Source of the DNA: Kitasatospora setae KM-6054
GTDB lineage: Bacteria; Actinomycetota; Actinomycetes; Streptomycetales; Streptomycetaceae
Direction of reading: 5' to 3'
NCBI RefSeq assembly: GCF_000269985.1
Contig: NC_016109.1
Span: 7,405,001-7,469,000, forward strand
Length of the DNA: 64,000 bases
A program made the translations under genes and the position numbers. Within the stretch, counting starts at the first letter, position 1. Each line of letters starts with the position of its first letter. The notes beneath the pieces are model-generated. The model was not told the origin of the DNA, ran no database searches, and saw only the letters and a list, made by a program, of their open reading frames with translations. Of this stretch, positions 33,089-40,602 are shown piece by piece.

Positions 33089-33848
33089 ACCGACCGGACG
33101 GCCCGGCGAGCTGTCGCTCACCGCGCTCGCCGTCGCCGCCGACCCGGACCCCGCCCCGCTCTACCGGCCGACGGGCCCGCTCACCGGCCACCGGCCCGAC
33201 ACCCGGCTGCTCGCCGCCCTCGCGGCCCGGCTGCGCGGCCCGGACGCCGGCGCCCCCCTGGCGGCCGCCCCCGACCGCGCCCACCTGGCCGACCTCGCCG
33301 CCGCCGCCCTCGCGGCCCTCGGCCCGGTGCCGGACGGCACCGGCCTGCTCCTGGTGCAGCCCGGCCACGACACCGACCACGACGCGTTCCCGCTGCCGCG
33401 CCTGGTGCACGACGCGCCCTGGCGGGTCGGCGAGGACCTGGCGCTCAGCCACCCGGAGGACAGCGGCGGCCTGGACGTCTTCGACCTGCTGCGCTGGTGG
33501 CTGCCGCCCGGCGGCCGGACCGCGCTGGTGCTCGCCGACCGCCCCGAGTTCGCCGGCCGGGACGGCGCCCCGCCCACCGGCACGGTGCTCGCCCTCCTGG
33601 TCACCGCCGGCCCCGGGACGCTCACCGTGCTGCCCGGGCCGGTCGACGGCCCGGCCCTGCGCTGCGCCGCCCCCACGGCCGCCGTCGCCTGGCTGGCCCT
33701 CGCCCGGGCCCTCGCGGACGGCGCCCTGCCGCCCGGCGGCACCGCGGAACTCGCCGTTCCCACCGCGGCCCGCACGGCCCGGCTCGCGCTGCGGGCCGAC
33801 GGTGTGCTGCGCCCCCGGACGGTCACCGTCGAACGGAGCGCGCCGTGA
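33081..33848 (+). CDS. Half-size thiolase-fold-like protein of unknown function
   Basis: 255 residues from GTG 33081, overlapping the ACAD by 8 bp and the MATE gene by 4 bp. I do not firmly recognise it. The middle (LALSHPEDSGGLDVFDLLRWW ... TALVLADRPEF) can be laid over the nucleophile region of KAS III proteins, with Ser where Cys is expected, and the preceding ALAALGPVPDGTGLLLV is like the KAS III strand-helix before it. If right, this is the second cysteine-free half-size thiolase-like subunit in the cluster. It could equally be an unrelated Ala-rich protein. Confidence 0.45.
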   Translation: MAEPTGRPGELSLTALAVAADPDPAPLYRPTGPLTGHRPDTRLLAALAARLRGPDAGAPLAAAPDRAHLADLAAAALAALGPVPDGTGLLLVQPGHDTDHDAFPLPRLVHDAPWRVGEDLALSHPEDSGGLDVFDLLRWWLPPGGRTALVLADRPEFAGRDGAPPTGTVLALLVTAGPGTLTVLPGPVDGPALRCAAPTAAVAWLALARALADGALPPGGTAELAVPTAARTARLALRADGVLRPRTVTVERSAP

Positions 33849-35224
33849 CCGGGGACCGGCCCACCCACCGGACCGTACTGAGGTTCGCCGCCCCCATGGT
33901 GCTGGCCTCGGTGGTCGCGCTGGCCGCCGAGTTCGCGGTGATGGCCCTGCTCGGCCGCCTGCACGGACCGGTGCTCTACCTGCGCGCCCTCTACGCGCCG
34001 ATCGCCTTCCTCTTCCTGGCCGTCAACACCGGACTGTCCACCGCGCTCCAGGTCGCCGCCGCCGGGTACAGCGGCCGCGGTGAACGCGGGCGCATCCCCG
34101 AGGCCATGGGCGGCACCGTCCTGATCGGCGGCTCCCTCTACCTGCTGCTCGGCGCGGCCCTGCTCGCCGCCCGCGGCCGCCTGATGGCCCTGGCCGGGAT
34201 CGGAGCCGAGCACCGCACCGCCTTCCTGCACTTCCTGCTCGCCATGGTGCTGGTCAGCGCCGTCGCCTTCACCGGAGACCTGTGCGGGGCGGTGCTCCGC
34301 GCCACCGGTGCGACCGGCCGGGCCGCCCTGCTGACCCTGGTCTGGGTCTGCCTGAGCATCGGCGGCGTCGCCGGGCTCGGCAACCTCGGCGGACTCGGAC
34401 TGGCCGCCCTGATCTGGTCGCTCGCCGTGGCCGCCCTCGCGCAGGCCGGCCTCGGACTGGCGCTGCTGCACCGGCGCGGCCTGCTCACCCGGCACAGCGC
34501 GGGCCGCCTCCGCTCCGGGATCGGCCCCCTGGCCGTCAGGGTCGCGCTGCCGGTGGGCGGCTCCTACCTGCTGCTGTTCGCGGTCAACCTGGCCCAGCTC
34601 GCGGTGCTCGCCCCCTACGGCCCGGAGACGGTGGCCGGCTTCACCCTCGGCTACACCCTGCAGGGCGTGGTGATCGTCCCCGCGCTGGCGTTCGGATCCG
34701 CGGTCGCGGTCCTGGTCAACCGCCACGCCTCGGCCGGACGCGAGGACCTGGCCCGTGGCGCGCTGCGCCGCGGCACGGAACTCGCGGTGGCCGGGTACGG
34801 TGCGCTGGCGGTGCTGCTGTGGGCGGCCGGCGACCGGCTGGCGCTGCTCACCGGCGACCCGCGGACAGCCGCCGAGACCGCGCGGTTCATGGGCGAGGTC
34901 GGACCGACCTTCTCCTGCACCGCCCTCACCCTGGTGGTGTTCGCGGTCCTGGAACAGACCGGCCGAGGCCCGGTCACGGTGGTGCTGAACGCCGTCTACT
35001 TCGCGGTGGTGCTCGGCCTCGGGGCCTGGCTGACCGCCCGCTGGCACGATCCGCTGGGCCTGTACCGCGTCCTCGCGGTCGGCGCGGTGCTGGGCATGCT
35101 CAGCGGCGGCGGGATCGGTCTGCGGGTGCTGCGCCGCCGGGTGGTGTCCGCGGCGCTGGTCGGCGCGAGCGGCGGGCCGGACGCCGCCACCGGCCCGGTC
35201 GCGGCGGCGGGCGGGCCGGGATGA
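33845..35224 (+). CDS. MATE-family efflux transporter
   Basis: 459 residues with 12 predicted transmembrane helices and the internal two-fold repeat of MATE proteins (TVLRFAAPMVLASV in the first half, VRVALPVGGSYLLLF in the second). The C-terminal 30 residues are a Gly/Ala tail. It is translationally coupled at both ends (GTGA and ATGA overlaps), so export of the cluster product is its likely job. MATE rather than MFS or ABC exporters is less usual in streptomycete clusters and may hint at a cationic or amphipathic amine product, consistent with an amino starter unit (inference). Confidence 0.85.
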   Translation: MTGDRPTHRTVLRFAAPMVLASVVALAAEFAVMALLGRLHGPVLYLRALYAPIAFLFLAVNTGLSTALQVAAAGYSGRGERGRIPEAMGGTVLIGGSLYLLLGAALLAARGRLMALAGIGAEHRTAFLHFLLAMVLVSAVAFTGDLCGAVLRATGATGRAALLTLVWVCLSIGGVAGLGNLGGLGLAALIWSLAVAALAQAGLGLALLHRRGLLTRHSAGRLRSGIGPLAVRVALPVGGSYLLLFAVNLAQLAVLAPYGPETVAGFTLGYTLQGVVIVPALAFGSAVAVLVNRHASAGREDLARGALRRGTELAVAGYGALAVLLWAAGDRLALLTGDPRTAAETARFMGEVGPTFSCTALTLVVFAVLEQTGRGPVTVVLNAVYFAVVLGLGAWLTARWHDPLGLYRVLAVGAVLGMLSGGGIGLRVLRRRVVSAALVGASGGPDAATGPVAAAGGPG

Positions 35225-35610
35225 GCATCGGGGTCGACCTGCTGCGGGTGTCCCGCTTCACTCGCGCGGTGGCCTCCGAGCGGGCCCGGCGGCGGGTGTT
35301 CACCGCCAACGAGCTGGCCCGGGCCGGGCGGTACACCGGCCGCCGGGCCGAGGAGTGGCTGGCCGGCCGGTTCTGCGCGAAGGAGGCCGTGGCCAAGGCG
35401 CTGCGCCGGGGCCTCGGCCAGGGGCTGCTCTGGCAGGACATCGAGATCGCGCAGGACGAGTACGGGGCGCCGGTGGTCGTGCTGACCGGCGGGGCCCGGC
35501 GGATCGCAGAGGCCGCCGGAATCGTCGGGGTCGAGGTGACCCTGACCCATCAGGAGGACTGGGCCATCAGTTTCGCGATGGCAGTCCGACGAACGGGAGG
35601 AACGGCGTGA
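35221..35610 (+). CDS. AcpS-type 4'-phosphopantetheinyl transferase
   Basis: 129 residues with the holo-ACP synthase signature: IGVDLLRVSRF at the N-terminus and RFCAKEAVAKAL at about 50-61 (Mg-binding Asp6 region and Glu). It transfers phosphopantetheine from CoA to carrier proteins, presumably the two ACPs of this cluster. The ATG overlaps the MATE stop by 4 bp. It is a second, cluster-specific copy besides the expected housekeeping acpS. Confidence 0.9.
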   Translation: MSIGVDLLRVSRFTRAVASERARRRVFTANELARAGRYTGRRAEEWLAGRFCAKEAVAKALRRGLGQGLLWQDIEIAQDEYGAPVVVLTGGARRIAEAAGIVGVEVTLTHQEDWAISFAMAVRRTGGTA

Positions 35611-36377
35611 CAACGATTTCCGAAGAGCGCACCGCGGAGCAGGGAAAAGGCTGTGCGCTGATCACCGGAGGATCCCGTGGAATAGGCCGGGCGATTGCCG
35701 TCGGGCTGGCCTCGGACGGATTCGACATAGCTTTCTGCTATCGTGGTGACGACGCCGCGGCGGAAAAAACTTCGGCCAGTGTCGAAGAGCTCGGCCGCCG
35801 AGTTTTCCGGGCGAAAGTGGACGTGGCGGACGCCGCGGCCGTGCAGGATTTCGTGCAGGCCGCGGAGGGCGAGCTCGGCCCGGTCGTGGCGGCGGTCGCC
35901 AACGCCGGGATCACCCGGGACCGGGCACTTGCGCTGATGCGCCCCGAAGAGTGGGACGCCGTGCTGCGGACCAACCTCGACGGTGCCTTCCACCTGGCCC
36001 GGAGCGTCACGTACAACATGATCCGGCGTCGGCGGGGCTCCTTGGTCTTCGTCTCCTCGGTCTCCGGGATCTCCGGTCAGGCCGGCCAGGCCAACTACGC
36101 GGCGGCCAAGTCCGGCATGCACGGGCTGGCGCTGACGCTGGCCGCGGAGACCGCCAGGTCCGGTGTGCGGGTCAACGTGGTGGCTCCCGGCTACATCGAT
36201 TCCGACATGGTGGGGGCCATGCCGCCGGCTGCCAGGCAGCGCGCGGAGAAAAGCATCCCGATGGGAGGGTTCGGCTCCGTCGAAAACGTGGCGGACGCGG
36301 TGTCCTTCCTGATTTCCGACCGCGCCTCCTATGTCACCGGGAGTATTCTCAAGGTGGATGGCGGACTGCGGATCTGA
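35607..36377 (+). CDS. FabG-like ketoreductase (SDR)
   Basis: 256 residues. NAD(P)-binding TGGSRGIGRAI at about 21-31, NAG at about 98, catalytic Ser in VSSVSG, Tyr/Lys in NYAAAKSG, and the C-terminal VTGSILKVDGGL. It would reduce 3-ketoacyl-ACP intermediates, the KR of the type II system. The 5' 200 bp use more AT-rich codons than neighbouring genes (for example ggaataggccgggcgatt), which may reflect a different origin or a translation-initiation effect. It overlaps the AcpS gene by 4 bp. No dehydratase accompanies it. Confidence 0.92.
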   Translation: MTTISEERTAEQGKGCALITGGSRGIGRAIAVGLASDGFDIAFCYRGDDAAAEKTSASVEELGRRVFRAKVDVADAAAVQDFVQAAEGELGPVVAAVANAGITRDRALALMRPEEWDAVLRTNLDGAFHLARSVTYNMIRRRRGSLVFVSSVSGISGQAGQANYAAAKSGMHGLALTLAAETARSGVRVNVVAPGYIDSDMVGAMPPAARQRAEKSIPMGGFGSVENVADAVSFLISDRASYVTGSILKVDGGLRI

Positions 36378-36459
36378 AATCCGCTGAAAGAATTCCCGGA
36401 AAGCTCCGGGGGGTCGGGCGGTGCCGCCTGCGCGGCGGGACCGTCGAAATAAATTGATC

Positions 36460-36482
36460 GGGATTTCCCGGTGGGAAGTCCC
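36460..36482 (+). promoter_or_regulatory. Hairpin just upstream of the PKS ACP ribosome binding site
   Basis: 10-bp stem GGGATTTCCC/GGGAAGTCCC (one wobble pair) with a 3-nt loop, ending 5 nt before the AGGAGGAG sequence of the ACP gene. It could be an mRNA processing or attenuation element between the KR and the PKS core, or an operator on DNA. Confidence 0.55.
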
Positions 36483-36502
36483 CGTACAGGAGGAGAACGG
36501 AC

Positions 36503-36772
36503 ATGCAGCAGGACGGGAACAGCGTGGTGGTCGACCGGGCCAGGTTCGCCGAGTTGCGGGACCTGGCCGCCGAGATCTTCTCGGCCACCCCCGAGGAGGT
36601 CGAGGCCGCGGAGTCCTTCGTCGACGACCTGGGTGCGGACTCGCTGCTGGCGATCGAACTGGTGTCGCGCCTGGAGCAGGTCTACGACGTGGTGGTCGAC
36701 CCCGAGGACATCCCGCTGCTGGTCGACCTCAACACCACCTACCGGGTGGTCGCCGCCGGCGCGGGCTGGTGA
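36503..36772 (+). CDS. Acyl carrier protein of the type II PKS
   Basis: 89 residues with phosphopantetheine Ser47 in DLGADSLLAIEL and the four-helix pattern. A strong RBS (AGGAGGAG at about 36488-36495) suggests it is made in higher amount than its neighbours, as expected for a carrier protein. It is followed 4 bp later by the KS and CLF genes, the classic KS/CLF/ACP set in a different order. Confidence 0.93.
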   Translation: MQQDGNSVVVDRARFAELRDLAAEIFSATPEEVEAAESFVDDLGADSLLAIELVSRLEQVYDVVVDPEDIPLLVDLNTTYRVVAAGAGW

Positions 36773-36776
36773 CCCG

Positions 36777-37979
36777 GTGGCACACCGGGTGGTGATCACG
36801 GGCCTCGGCCCGGTCTCGGGCATCGGGATCGGCGTGGCCGAGTTCGCCGAGGCGCTGCGCCTCGGCAAGAGCGGGGTCGGGCCGATCGGCAGTTTCGACA
36901 CCGCGGGCTTCGAGCGGACGGTGGCCGGCGAGGTGCCGGCCTTCCGGCCGCAGGAGCTGCTGCGGCGGCTCGACCGCGCGCAGTGGGGCCGGTCCTCGCT
37001 GTTCGCGGCGGCGGCGGCCCGCCTCGCGGTGGAGGACGCCGGGGTGGAGACCGCGGGCCGGGACGTCGCGGTGGTGATGGGCACCACCTCCGGCGAGGTG
37101 GTGCCGGTGGTCGACATGACCGAGGGCTGGCACCGGGACGGCTGGCAGTCGATGCCCGACCCGGAACTCGCCCGCCGGGTGCCCGCCTCGAGGATCGCCG
37201 TCGCCGCGGCCCGGGAGCTGGGCTCCACCGGCGAGGCGGTCACCGTGGCCACCGCCTGCTCGGCCGGCAACTACACGATCGGCTACGCCTACGACCTGAT
37301 CAGCTCGGGCGAGGTGGACGTCGCGGTGGCCGGCGGCGCGGACTCGGTGGCCCGGTTCACCCACGCCGGCTTCCACCGGCTGGGGGCGCTGGCCGCCGAA
37401 CAGTGCCGCCCGTTCGACCGCGACCGGGACGGCATCCTGACCGCGGAGGGCGGGGTGGCCCTGGTGCTGGAGGACCGGGACGCCGCACTGGCCCGCGGCG
37501 CCAGGATCTACGCCGAGGTGCTCGGCTACGGGATGTCCTGCGACGCCAAGCACCCGGTCGCGCCGGACGCGGAGAGCATCGCGCGCGGCATCCGGGTCGC
37601 CCACCAGCGGGCCGGGGTCCGGGCCGACCAGGTGGACTACATCTGCGCGCACGGCACGGGCACCCGCACCAACGACCTGGTGGAGGGCGGCGCGCTGTTC
37701 GACGTGTTCGGCCCCACGCCGCCGCCGGTCAGCTCGATCAAGTCGATGCTCGGCCACACCATGGGCGCGGCCAGCGGCTTCGGCGCGGTGGCCTGCGCCC
37801 TGAGCATCGCCCAGGGCTTCCTGCCGCCGACCGTCAACCACCTGCACCACGATCCGGAACTGGCGGGCATCGACCCGGTGCCGAACAGCTCCCGGCCGAC
37901 CCGGGTCCGGATCGCCCAGAACAACGGATTCGCCTTCGGCGGCAACAACGCCATCGTCCTGTTCGGAGAGGCCGGATGA
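36777..37979 (+). CDS. Type II ketosynthase (KS-alpha, FabF-like)
   Basis: 400 residues from GTG 36777. Active-site Cys161 (ATACSAGN), His292 (CAHGTGTRTND) and His327 (SMLGHTMGAAS) are all present, so it should catalyse decarboxylative chain extension with malonyl-ACP. The end has the GFGGNNA-type signature (NNGFAFGGNNAIVLF). The 4-bp overlap with the next gene, a ketosynthase-like protein without the Cys, marks them as a KS-CLF heterodimer. Sequence feel is closer to the highly reducing, polyene-type KS group than to aromatic KS-alpha, but that needs a tree. Confidence 0.92.
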   Translation: MAHRVVITGLGPVSGIGIGVAEFAEALRLGKSGVGPIGSFDTAGFERTVAGEVPAFRPQELLRRLDRAQWGRSSLFAAAAARLAVEDAGVETAGRDVAVVMGTTSGEVVPVVDMTEGWHRDGWQSMPDPELARRVPASRIAVAAARELGSTGEAVTVATACSAGNYTIGYAYDLISSGEVDVAVAGGADSVARFTHAGFHRLGALAAEQCRPFDRDRDGILTAEGGVALVLEDRDAALARGARIYAEVLGYGMSCDAKHPVAPDAESIARGIRVAHQRAGVRADQVDYICAHGTGTRTNDLVEGGALFDVFGPTPPPVSSIKSMLGHTMGAASGFGAVACALSIAQGFLPPTVNHLHHDPELAGIDPVPNSSRPTRVRIAQNNGFAFGGNNAIVLFGEAG

Positions 37980-39016
37980 CCGAGATCGTGATCAGCGGCC
38001 GGGGGTCGGTCCGGCCCTCGGCCACCGGGAGCGCCCCGGCATGGGCCCGCCCCGGGGACCCGGTGGCGCTCACCGGCGGCCATCCGGTGCTCGGGCTCGA
38101 CCCGGTCCTGCTGCTCGGGCGCAAGTCCGTGACGTACAACCACCGCACCACCCACCTGGCGATGGTGGCCTGCCAACGGGCCGTCGAGGACGCCGGACTG
38201 ACCATCGACGACGACAACCGGGACCGGATCGGCGTCACGCTCGGGACCACGGCCGGCAGCGTCACCGGCATGGCCGAGTTCGGCATCGACACCTTCCGGC
38301 AGGCCCGCCCCTACCTGGTCAAGCCCGCCGACTTCCCCAGCGCGGTGATCAACACCAGCGCCGGGGCACTGGCCATCCGGCACGGTCTGCGGGGTGCCAA
38401 CTGCACCGTGGCGACCGCCGCGCTGGGCACCGTCTCGGCCTTCCGGCAGGCGGCGCTCGCGCTGTCGGCCGGGCACGCCGACACCCTGCTGGTCGGTGCC
38501 GCCGAGGAGTTCACCGAGCCGACCGCCCGCTGGGCGGCCAGCGCCCGGGACACCGGCCCGCTCGGCGAGGGCGCCGCGATGTTCGTGCTGGAGACGGCGG
38601 CCACCGCCGCCGCCGCCGGCCGGACCGCGCGGGCCACCGTCCTCGGCAGCCGGGTCGACGCCGTCGAGGCCGCCGACCCGGCCGACACCGCCAGGGTGGT
38701 GTCCCGGCTCCTCGGCCGGGCCGGCCTGCCGGCCGACCGGATCGACGCGGTCCTGATCCGGGCCACCGGCGTTCCCGAGGCCGACCTGGCCCACCTCCGC
38801 GGGCTCGCGGCGGCCGGACTGACCGCCGCACCGACCCGGACCGAGGACCTGACCGGCGACTGCCTGGCCGCCCACACCGCGCTCCAGATCGACCGGGAAC
38901 TGGCAGCAGCCGTCCCCGGCAGGACCGTGCTGTTCACCGCGCTCGACGCGGACGGGGCCCTCGGCGTCCTGCTGCTGCGCCTCCACGACCGGTCCGCCGC
39001 CGAGGCCGCGGCATGA
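37976..39016 (+). CDS. Chain-length factor (KS-beta)
   Basis: 346 residues, shorter than the KS. The position of the KS cysteine reads ATAALGTVSAF, so no nucleophile is present, and both catalytic His motifs are lost; the rest follows the ketosynthase fold. It would control chain length as the partner of the preceding KS (ATGA overlap with it, 4-bp overlap with the A enzyme after it). At the Cys position aromatic CLFs usually have Gln; here it is Ala/Leu, consistent with a divergent subgroup. Confidence 0.88.
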   Translation: MTEIVISGRGSVRPSATGSAPAWARPGDPVALTGGHPVLGLDPVLLLGRKSVTYNHRTTHLAMVACQRAVEDAGLTIDDDNRDRIGVTLGTTAGSVTGMAEFGIDTFRQARPYLVKPADFPSAVINTSAGALAIRHGLRGANCTVATAALGTVSAFRQAALALSAGHADTLLVGAAEEFTEPTARWAASARDTGPLGEGAAMFVLETAATAAAAGRTARATVLGSRVDAVEAADPADTARVVSRLLGRAGLPADRIDAVLIRATGVPEADLAHLRGLAAAGLTAAPTRTEDLTGDCLAAHTALQIDRELAAAVPGRTVLFTALDADGALGVLLLRLHDRSAAEAAA

Positions 39017-40599
39017 GCCCGACCCTGTCGGCCCGGGTCCGCCGCACCCTGCGGCGGCACCCGGACCGGACCGCCGTGCAGGACGGCCCCACCGTGCTCT
39101 CCTACCGCGAACTCGGCGCCCGCGCCGACCGGGTGGCCGCCGCCGTACGGGCGGCCCACCCGGGCCCGGCGGCCGTCGGCGTGCTCGCCGAACGCGGCGC
39201 CCAGGCGTACACCGCACTGCTGGGCACGCTGTTCGCGGGCGCGGCGATGGTCCCCCTCGCCCCTGAGCACCCGCCCGCCCGCACCCGCGGCGCACTCGCG
39301 GCAGCCGTCGCGGAGGCCGGCCTGTCGGTACTGCTGGTCGACCGGGCCGGAGCCGCGCTGCTGCCCGAACTCGCCGGGGAGCTCACCGGGGTGACGGTGC
39401 TGCACCTGGACCGGACACCCGCCGGCGACGCGCCCGACGCGCCCGACGCGCCCGACGCGCCCGACGCGCCCGACGCGCCCGGGGTCACGGCCGCGCCGAC
39501 CCCTCCGGCGGGGAAGGAGCCCGGCGACGACACCACCGCCTACGTGCTGTTCACCTCCGGATCCACCGGCCGCCCCAAGGGCGTGCCGATCAGCCACGGC
39601 AACGTCGGCCACTACCTGGACCAGGTGCAGCTCCGCTACGCCTTCGACCACCGCGACGTGTTCTCGCAGACCTTCGACCTGACCTTCGACCTGGCCGTGT
39701 TCGACCTGTTCGCGGCCTGGTCCGCGGGCGCCTCGGTGGTCACCGTCCGGCCCGGCGCGTTCGTCAACCTGCCCCGGTTCGCGGCCCGGACCGGCCTCAC
39801 CGTCTGGTTCTCCGCCCCCAGCGCCATCGGCGCGGTCCGCCGCGGCCCCGGCCTCGCCCCGGACACCCTGCCGGGCCTGCGGCTGAGCCTGTTCTGCGGC
39901 GAGGCGCTGCTCGCCGAGGACGCCGCCGACTGGCAGCGGGCCGCCCCCGGCTCGCGGGTGGAGAACCTCTACGGTCCCACCGAACTGACCATCTCCTGCT
40001 CGGTGTTCGGCTGGGACGGCGACGCCCGCCCGGAACGCTGCGTGAACGGCGTGGTGCCGATCGGCGACCTGCACGACGGCCTGTCCGCCCTGCTGCTGCC
40101 ACCCGGCCCGGGCCCCGTCCCGGCCGACCAGCCCGAGCAGGGCGAACTGTGCGTCACCGGCCCCCAACTGTTCCGCGGATACCTCGACCGGGCCGACGAC
40201 ACCGGCCGCTTCGTCGAGCACGACGGCCGCCGCTGGTACCGCACCGGTGACCTGGTGCGCCGGGTGCCCGGCGTCGGCCTGTGCTACCTCGGCCGGATCG
40301 ACCAGCAGGTGCAGATCGGCGGCATCCGGCTGGAACTGCCCGAGGTGGAATGGGCGCTGCGGCAGATCGAGCCCGTCCGGCAGGCCGCCGTGGTGTACGC
40401 GGCGGGCCGACTGGTCGCGTTCTGCACGCCGAGCCCCGGCGGACCCGACCCGGCGGCCGAGGTCCGGCAGCGGCTACGGGCCTTCCTGCCCGGCCCGGCC
40501 GTCCCGCAGGACCTCAGGTGGCTGTCCGAGCTGCCGCTCAATGTCAACGGCAAAGTAGACCGGCGGGCCCTGGCCCTGCTGGCGACGGAGGGACGTTAA
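39013..40599 (+). CDS. Free-standing adenylation enzyme (amino acid activating)
   Basis: 528 residues with the ANL core motifs: A3 LFTSGSTGRPKG, A5 NLYGPTE, A7 WYRTGD, A8 GRIDQQVQIGG, A10 NVNGKVDR. The segment FDLTFDLAVFDLF contains the Asp that binds the alpha-amino group in NRPS A domains, so an amino acid is the likely substrate; the core also resembles D-alanine:carrier ligases. Residues about 139-156 are six DAP units from a 9-bp repeat (39427-39480). No peptidyl carrier domain is fused, so the product must be loaded on a cluster ACP, or be used directly. Downstream lies a condensation-type enzyme. Confidence 0.9.
   Translation: MSPTLSARVRRTLRRHPDRTAVQDGPTVLSYRELGARADRVAAAVRAAHPGPAAVGVLAERGAQAYTALLGTLFAGAAMVPLAPEHPPARTRGALAAAVAEAGLSVLLVDRAGAALLPELAGELTGVTVLHLDRTPAGDAPDAPDAPDAPDAPDAPGVTAAPTPPAGKEPGDDTTAYVLFTSGSTGRPKGVPISHGNVGHYLDQVQLRYAFDHRDVFSQTFDLTFDLAVFDLFAAWSAGASVVTVRPGAFVNLPRFAARTGLTVWFSAPSAIGAVRRGPGLAPDTLPGLRLSLFCGEALLAEDAADWQRAAPGSRVENLYGPTELTISCSVFGWDGDARPERCVNGVVPIGDLHDGLSALLLPPGPGPVPADQPEQGELCVTGPQLFRGYLDRADDTGRFVEHDGRRWYRTGDLVRRVPGVGLCYLGRIDQQVQIGGIRLELPEVEWALRQIEPVRQAAVVYAAGRLVAFCTPSPGGPDPAAEVRQRLRAFLPGPAVPQDLRWLSELPLNVNGKVDRRALALLATEGR
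39427..39480 (+). repeat. 9-bp in-frame tandem repeat (DAP)
   Basis: Six perfect gacgcgccc units encoding Asp-Ala-Pro in a loop between A2 and A3 of the adenylation enzyme. Confidence 0.95.
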
Positions 40600-40602
40600 C
40601 CG

